Origin: Oscillospiraceae bacterium
GTDB lineage: Bacteria > Bacillota > Clostridia > Oscillospirales > Ruminococcaceae
DNA: 64,000 bases
NCBI GenBank assembly: GCA_018110825.1
Contig: JAGBCL010000059.1
Span: 25,367-89,366, forward strand
Direction: 5' to 3'
The number at the start of each line of letters is the position of its first letter. Positions within the stretch are counted from its first letter, which is position 1. Of the stretch, positions 60,023-64,000 are shown one piece after another. Position numbers and translations under genes: made by a program. Below the pieces are notes generated by a model, which saw only the letters and a program-made list of their open reading frames with translations, was not told the origin of the DNA and made no database searches.

Positions 60023-60493
60023 ATGAACAGACCTGAAACAAGGCGCCGTGCCGAAGTAATCAGCTCGGCGGCAAATATGACACTGTTTCTGCTTTTTGCA
60101 GTGTGTTGCCTGGTTATGATTACGGTTGCTGCTTCAGCTTACAGCCGTATCAATGAGAACTATGGCAATACCTTCAACTCTACAGCGGCAGTGCGTTACA
60201 TCACAAATAAAATCCGTGCAAGCGAGGGAGTGGAAATACTTGCAGAAAATCAGCTTCTGCTTGAAAATTCGGGGTACAGTACACTTATCTATCAGCAGGG
60301 CGGAGTTGTGTATGAACGGCTGTTTGCAGAAGATGATATAGTTGTTCCGGAAGGCGGCGAGGAGCTGTTCAGTGCGGAAAAGCTTTTGCTGCAAAAAAGA
60401 AACGGACTTGTTTCCGTGACGATTACAGATGAGGATGGCGGAAACTTCAATGCGCTGTGCCGTGCAACAGACGGAGGTGACGGAAATGCGTAG
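60023..60493 (+). CDS. DUF4860 pilin-system protein
   Basis: A 156-residue protein with one N-terminal membrane helix (MTLFLLFAVCCLVMITVAASAYSRI) and an extracytoplasmic beta-rich domain (AVRYITNKIRASEGVEILAENQLLLENSGYSTLIYQQGGVVYERLF). I recognise it as DUF4860-like, a domain of unknown function in Clostridial pilus clusters. The start at 60023 has CGGAGG 7 nt upstream and abuts the preceding stop. It overlaps the next gene by 8 nt. Confidence 0.7.
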   Translation: MNRPETRRRAEVISSAANMTLFLLFAVCCLVMITVAASAYSRINENYGNTFNSTAAVRYITNKIRASEGVEILAENQLLLENSGYSTLIYQQGGVVYERLFAEDDIVVPEGGEELFSAEKLLLQKRNGLVSVTITDEDGGNFNALCRATDGGDGNA

Positions 60494-60968
60494 TCCGATA
60501 AAGGCTTCATCAGGTAAGGGAAGGCTTAACCTTTTTCTGCTGGAAATGATTATTGTGCTTCTGTTTTTCAGCGTAGCCTCGGCGGTTATTTTGAAAGCTT
60601 TTGTATCAGCTGACAGACTTTCAGCAGAAAATATCCGTCTTGAAAGGATGGCTTTCTGTGCACAGTCTGCGGCAGAAGCATTTTCTTCAACTGCTGACCT
60701 GGGCGAGACAGCAGAAATGCTTTTCGGAATTGATTCTGAAAGCTTCAATAATGCGGCACGCATAGATATTCCCCTTGATGATAAATGCGGCTATGCGTAC
60801 CTTGCGGAGTCTGCTTTATCAATGACAATGCAGATTACAGAAACCGATTATGACGGAAGGCTGAAAATGCTGCATATCTTTTTTAAGGATAAAGATGGAA
60901 ATCTGCTGTACGAAATAAACACGGCGGCTTATACGCCTGAAAGGACGGTGCTTTATGGCGAAGAATAA
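60486..60968 (+). CDS. Pilin-like protein with prepilin-type membrane helix
   Basis: A 160-residue protein. The start at 60486 (MRSPIKASSGKG) is chosen because the TGACGGAAATG region places it just inside the previous gene. The hydrophobic helix (LNLFLLEMIIVLLFFSVASAVILKAF) carries a Glu five residues in, as in type IV prepilins (position Glu5 relative to LFLLEM), but the residues before it do not give a clear G|F processing site. The remainder (ENIRLERMAFCAQSAAEAFSS...) has an amphipathic helix and strands. It probably makes part of a pseudopilus. Confidence 0.65.
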   Translation: MRSPIKASSGKGRLNLFLLEMIIVLLFFSVASAVILKAFVSADRLSAENIRLERMAFCAQSAAEAFSSTADLGETAEMLFGIDSESFNNAARIDIPLDDKCGYAYLAESALSMTMQITETDYDGRLKMLHIFFKDKDGNLLYEINTAAYTPERTVLYGEE

Positions 60969-61413
60969 TTCCCGTCCCGCAGGTATCGGTACAGGTTACC
61001 TGTCGCTGATGATGATTTTTGTTGTGCTGTGTCTGACAATCCTTGCGGCACTTTCCTTTTCGGCAGCAGAATCGGAAAAGAAATACAGCGAGAAAAGTGC
61101 GGAGTATACAAAAGCATACTATGATGCCGATACCCGTGCAAAACAGACCTATGCACAGATTGCCGAAACGGTGAACAGATACACTGATTACAGTGATTTT
61201 ATGCTCCTTGGCGAGCTCGACGCAATTGAGGGAGTAAGTTATGAAAGCTACTCCGACAGAATTGACATAAGCTGGTTTACACCTATAAATGACAGACAGA
61301 GTATCTACTCCGAAATAAGCATTTCGGATAACGGTACAGCTGTGACGGGCTGGTATACAATTCAGGGGGATATCCCCGAGGAAGAGCCTCTTAACGTATG
61401 GCTTGGCGAGTAA
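60955..61413 (+). CDS. PilX-like pilin-system protein of unknown function
   Basis: A 152-residue protein with an N-terminal membrane segment (GTGYLSLMMIFVVLCLTILAALSFSAAESEKKYSEK), followed by an extracytoplasmic helix rich in Tyr/Ala/Lys (AEYTKAYYDADTRAKQTYAQIAETVNRYTDYSDF) and a short beta domain. The start overlaps the previous gene by 14 nt. The layout is like PilX-type minor pilins, but no family signature is clear. It lies 20 nt before the ATPase gene. Confidence 0.6.
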   Translation: MAKNNSRPAGIGTGYLSLMMIFVVLCLTILAALSFSAAESEKKYSEKSAEYTKAYYDADTRAKQTYAQIAETVNRYTDYSDFMLLGELDAIEGVSYESYSDRIDISWFTPINDRQSIYSEISISDNGTAVTGWYTIQGDIPEEEPLNVWLGE

Positions 61414-61433
61414 CCAAAAGGAGAAATTGAACA

Positions 61434-62489
61434 ATGGATATAAAGGAAATTCTTGTTGATGCAGTAAAAAAGGAAGCTTCTGACATATTTATGATTTCAG
61501 GTGCAGCTCTTGCATATAAAATTCACGGACGTGTCGTATCAGCAGGCGGAGACATACTTATGCCTGATGATACCCGACTTGCGGTACTTGAGATTTTTTC
61601 ACTCGCACAGATTGATATTACAAGCCCTGATGATTTGAAGAATGAAATGGATTTTTCTTTTTCAATAAAGGGTACGGGCCGTTTCAGAGCAAATATTTAC
61701 CGACAGAGAGGTTCTTTCTCAGCCGTGCTGCGTTGTGTGCCGTTTGAACTTCCTGACAGTTCAAAGCTTGGTATTCCGGAAACCGTAATGAATCTTTCCG
61801 AAACGAAAAGCGGTATTGTGCTTGTTACAGGTGCGGCAGGAAATGGTAAATCCACAACGCTTTCCTGTATGATTGACAAAATCAACTCTTCTTCCGAGGG
61901 ACATATAATAACAATAGAAGACCCTATCGAATTTCTCCACAAACATAAAAAATGCATCATCAGTCAGCGTGAAATCGGCATTGATACAAGCAGTTATGTT
62001 GACGCATTGAGAGCAGCACTTCGTCAGTCTCCTAATGTTATCCTGCTGGGTGAAATGCGTGATTTCGAAACAATCAATATAGCTATGACCGCTGCCGAAA
62101 CAGGACAGCTTGTCCTTTCTACACTTCATACAAACGGTGCTGCAAATACAGTTGACCGAATTATTGATGTATTCCCGACAAATCAGCAGCACCAGATAAG
62201 AATCCAGCTTTCAATGGTGCTTCGTGCCGTTGTGTCACAGCAGCTTGTTCCTGCAATCGGAGGCGGACTTGTTCCTGCATTTGAAATAATGGTTGTCAAT
62301 AATGCAATCCGAACAATGATTCGTGAGCAGAAAACCCATCAGATTGACACCGTGCTCCAGTCGGAACCTGAAATGCAGACTATGGACAGTTCACTGCTGA
62401 AACTTTACCGTGACGGAATTATCACTGCTGAAACAGCTGTGAATTATGCATATAATCAGGATATTATGGCAAAGCGTGTTGCAAACTGA
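61434..62489 (+). CDS. pilT: PilT-like type IV pilus / type II secretion ATPase
   Basis: A 351-residue hexameric ATPase of the PilT group. The N-terminal domain (ASDIFMISGAALAYKIHGRVV) is followed by Walker A VTGAAGNGKSTTLSCM, the Asp box TIEDPIEFLH, Walker B VILLGEMRDFETINIAM and the His box TGQLVLSTLHTNGAANTVDRIIDVFP. The C-terminal QQLVPAIGGGLVPAFEIMVVNNAIRTMIREQKTHQIDTVL is the PilT type. In most systems PilT drives pilus retraction. No PilB extension ATPase is in the window, so this one may do both jobs, or the partner is elsewhere. Confidence 0.9.
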   Translation: MDIKEILVDAVKKEASDIFMISGAALAYKIHGRVVSAGGDILMPDDTRLAVLEIFSLAQIDITSPDDLKNEMDFSFSIKGTGRFRANIYRQRGSFSAVLRCVPFELPDSSKLGIPETVMNLSETKSGIVLVTGAAGNGKSTTLSCMIDKINSSSEGHIITIEDPIEFLHKHKKCIISQREIGIDTSSYVDALRAALRQSPNVILLGEMRDFETINIAMTAAETGQLVLSTLHTNGAANTVDRIIDVFPTNQQHQIRIQLSMVLRAVVSQQLVPAIGGGLVPAFEIMVVNNAIRTMIREQKTHQIDTVLQSEPEMQTMDSSLLKLYRDGIITAETAVNYAYNQDIMAKRVAN

Positions 62490-62623
62490 ACTTGTTGATT
62501 GTTCAATTAAACTTGTTGAATGTACAACATGTAAGCGATTTCTTGTGCAGGGTGCACAATTGAGTGTTAAAACATTGTTAATTATTCGGAGAAAAAAGTG
62601 TAGATTTTTTATAGTTTTCATGA

Positions 62624-62629
62624 TATAAT
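62624..62629 (+). promoter_or_regulatory. extended -10 promoter of the choice-of-anchor A adhesin gene
   Basis: TG-A-TATAAT at 62621-62629 is an extended -10. The -35 region (TAGATT at 62601) is poor, so activity may depend on an activator or only on the extended box. Confidence 0.5.
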
Positions 62630-62705
62630 TTTTATAGTTAAAGTAGGTTTATATTTGTACGTGAAATATATTATTAATTAGACATTTTATTAGGAGGAAA
62701 CTACA

Positions 62706-64000
62706 ATGGATAACAACAAGAAAAAAGCATTAATCAAATCCGTAGCTGCCTTTACTTTTGCAATGAGCATGTTCGCTGCACAGTCCCCTACAGCGAGCGC
62801 TACCAATATTGATACAGCTGCTGCCGGTGAACAGATGGTTAAGGAATCAAAGGCTGATGATGAATTCGCTGATGAAACAATAAGCGACGGAAATTCCGAT
62901 GATACCAATGACATCGAAACAAACGAAGAAGCTGTACTTGAAACTGTTGCGGAAGTAAATTCACTTGGTGATGCAAGCGGCTTTAACGTTTTTGTTGAGG
63001 GTGACTACACTAACACCGGATTTAATACTGACGTTGGTAACGGCAAAGATTTAGGTAACGTTGCTGTCGGTGGAGATATTTATCTTGAAGGCGACAATGT
63101 TAAGGCTGAATATGTAGTTGTCGGCGGAGATATCGTTACTGGCGGCTATCAGGATGAAACTGTAGTTGAATTTACAAAGGATTCAGCTGATCCTTCTGTT
63201 GACTTTGACGCTACTTTTGAACAGCTTCGTGAATTGTCTGAGAATCTTGCTGAGCTTGATGCTAACGGTACAGTAAGCCTTGATCAGTATAATCCATATA
63301 TTGTTTTTACAGGTGCTGATGCACTGCTCAATGTTTTTGAATTAACAACTGCTCAGTTTAACGAACTTCGCGGTGACAATTCAAATCTTCGTTTTGATTT
63401 CATTGTAACTCCCGGTTCTACATGTGTTATTAATATTACAGGCAGTGACGCTATCGATATGAGCGTAAATCAGGGCACATATTATAATGGCGTTGCTATC
63501 GACAATACAAGTGAACTCAGCGACTACGTGCTTTTCAATGTAACAAATGCTTCAAATGTCAAGATTTGCGATAATATGGGTGCACTTCTTGCAGCAAATT
63601 CTACTGTAACAGGTCCTGATGGTGTAAGACATTTCGGCGGTTCCCTTTACTGTAAGGAATATGTAGGTGCAAGTGAATTTGGTGCAGATGCGCTTGATGA
63701 ATTTGATTCCCTGATTACAAATGCGGAAAATGCATTTGAAAACGATGAAGTTATAGATACAGACAACAACGAGAATACAGACAACAACGAAAACACAGAC
63801 AACAACGAGAATACAGACAACAACGAGGATACAGACAATAACGAAAATACAGACAATAACGAGAACACAGACAACAACGAGAATACAGACAATAACGAAA
63901 ATACAGACAACAACGAGAATACAGACAACAACGAGAATACAGACAACAACGAGAATACAGACAACAACGAGAATACAGACAACAACGAGAATACAGACAA
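62706..64000 (+). CDS. Choice-of-anchor A surface protein, N-terminal part (cut by window edge)
   Basis: The frame starts at 62706 after TTAGGAGGAAAC and runs off the right edge (431 codons). A Sec signal peptide (KKKALIKSVAAFTFAMSMFAAQSPTASA) is followed by an acidic Asp/Glu/Asn segment. Then comes a choice-of-anchor A domain (~80-335): GDASGFNVFVEGDYTNTGFNTDVGNGKDLGNVAVGGDIYLEGDNVKAEYVVVGGDI, then IVFTGADALLNVF and VTPGSTCVINITGSDAIDMSV. From residue ~351 the sequence is tandem ENTDNN repeats (18-nt units, about 13 copies). The repeat is an extended, hydrophilic stalk that should push the domain away from the wall. The C-terminal anchor is outside the window. Its position after pilus genes suggests pilus-assisted adhesion or a partner substrate, which is inference. 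Confidence 0.8.
   Translation, partial: MDNNKKKALIKSVAAFTFAMSMFAAQSPTASATNIDTAAAGEQMVKESKADDEFADETISDGNSDDTNDIETNEEAVLETVAEVNSLGDASGFNVFVEGDYTNTGFNTDVGNGKDLGNVAVGGDIYLEGDNVKAEYVVVGGDIVTGGYQDETVVEFTKDSADPSVDFDATFEQLRELSENLAELDANGTVSLDQYNPYIVFTGADALLNVFELTTAQFNELRGDNSNLRFDFIVTPGSTCVINITGSDAIDMSVNQGTYYNGVAIDNTSELSDYVLFNVTNASNVKICDNMGALLAANSTVTGPDGVRHFGGSLYCKEYVGASEFGADALDEFDSLITNAENAFENDEVIDTDNNENTDNNENTDNNENTDNNEDTDNNENTDNNENTDNNENTDNNENTDNNENTDNNENTDNNENTDNNENTDNNENTD
63756..64000 (+). repeat. 18-nt tandem repeat coding for ENTDNN
   Basis: About 13 units of GAGAATACAGACAACAAC, with a few silent changes (for example AATAAC for AACAAC, GAAAAT for GAGAAT) and one unit reading GAGGAT (Glu-Asp). 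The array continues beyond the window. High DNA identity suggests recent expansion, and length variation between strains is expected. Confidence 0.95.

Noticed and set aside
63647-64000. Minus-strand open frame with repeated SVFSLL peptides
   Set aside because: It is only the antisense of the ENTDNN tandem repeat.
63756-64000. CRISPR array
   Set aside because: The 18-nt repeats are contiguous, in frame and have no spacers.
1-64000. tRNA, rRNA, insertion sequences, prophage or a large mobile element
   Set aside because: No cloverleaf-like segments, transposase or integrase genes or direct-repeat boundaries were seen by reading. A tRNA search program was not available.

Overview
The window looks like a chromosomal segment of an anaerobic gut Clostridia member, most likely Ruminococcus or a close relative in Oscillospiraceae. 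The evidence is moderate-to-low G+C with canonical sigma-A promoters at 17-nt spacing, a cellobiose phosphorylase, a CE2-type acetyl esterase lipoprotein with a Thr/Glu linker, a ferredoxin-linked 2-oxoacid oxidoreductase, DUF4956/VTC/CotH neighbours, and a pilin-system cluster with DUF4860. The species call is inference. No rRNA, tRNA, CRISPR array, phage or insertion sequence was seen.

Layout, left to right. 1-2076 (minus): VTC polyphosphate-polymerase-like protein, DUF4956 membrane protein and a CotH-type lipoprotein cut by the window edge. 2284-4803: a CE2-like esterase lipoprotein and a convergent, membrane-anchored XRE regulator that seems to control itself. 4989-9464 (minus): cellobiose phosphorylase with a LacI-type palindrome in its promoter, then GNAT-folC. 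9681-10535 (plus): a CheW protein with a zinc-binding CZB domain nested inside it. 10633-12429: a secreted Ig-like protein with five copies of an unrecognised Tyr-rich module. 12573-16259: a five-gene operon (PH-domain protein, FkbM methyltransferase, radical SAM, aldose epimerase, YfcE). 16419-20507: 2-oxoacid:ferredoxin oxidoreductase with its ferredoxin, a membrane protein and a MinD/ParA-like ATPase. 20558-24659: yloU-yloV and recA-recX. 24873-27270: a LacI-type sensor fused to GGDEF, and a small unknown protein. 27429-32193: a Gld-type ABC system with DUF4340. 32277-42037: the translation/ribosome-maturation operon rimP-nusA-rnpM-ylxQ-infB-rbfA-nrnA-truB-ribF-gltX, with a strong leader hairpin. 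42179-48943: housekeeping and unknown genes (dut, class I aminotransferase, patatin, C39 peptidase, EamA transporter). 48959-52927: a 1322-residue hybrid histidine kinase. 53043-56580: Gfo/Idh oxidoreductase, a small unknown protein, an orphan solute-binding lipoprotein and a CmpB-like membrane protein. 56728-64000 (plus): RelQ-type alarmone synthetase, a transglutaminase-fold lipoprotein, a compact type IV pilus/type II secretion-like cluster (F protein, four pilin-like proteins, PilT-like ATPase), and the start of a choice-of-anchor A surface protein with NENTDN tandem repeats.

The most unusual signal is a pair of related, about 115-nt structured elements on the minus strand (36964-37076 before rbfA; 45250-45365 before a 57-residue protein). 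Both can fold into the same set of helices: a conserved hairpin, then a bulged outer helix enclosing two hairpins. Each ends with a Shine-Dalgarno sequence, another hairpin and an ATG. Two of the helices differ in sequence between the copies but keep their pairing. In both copies the last hairpin would bring the Shine-Dalgarno to about 10 nt from the downstream ATG. This looks like an undescribed mobile or repeated RNA translation-initiation module.
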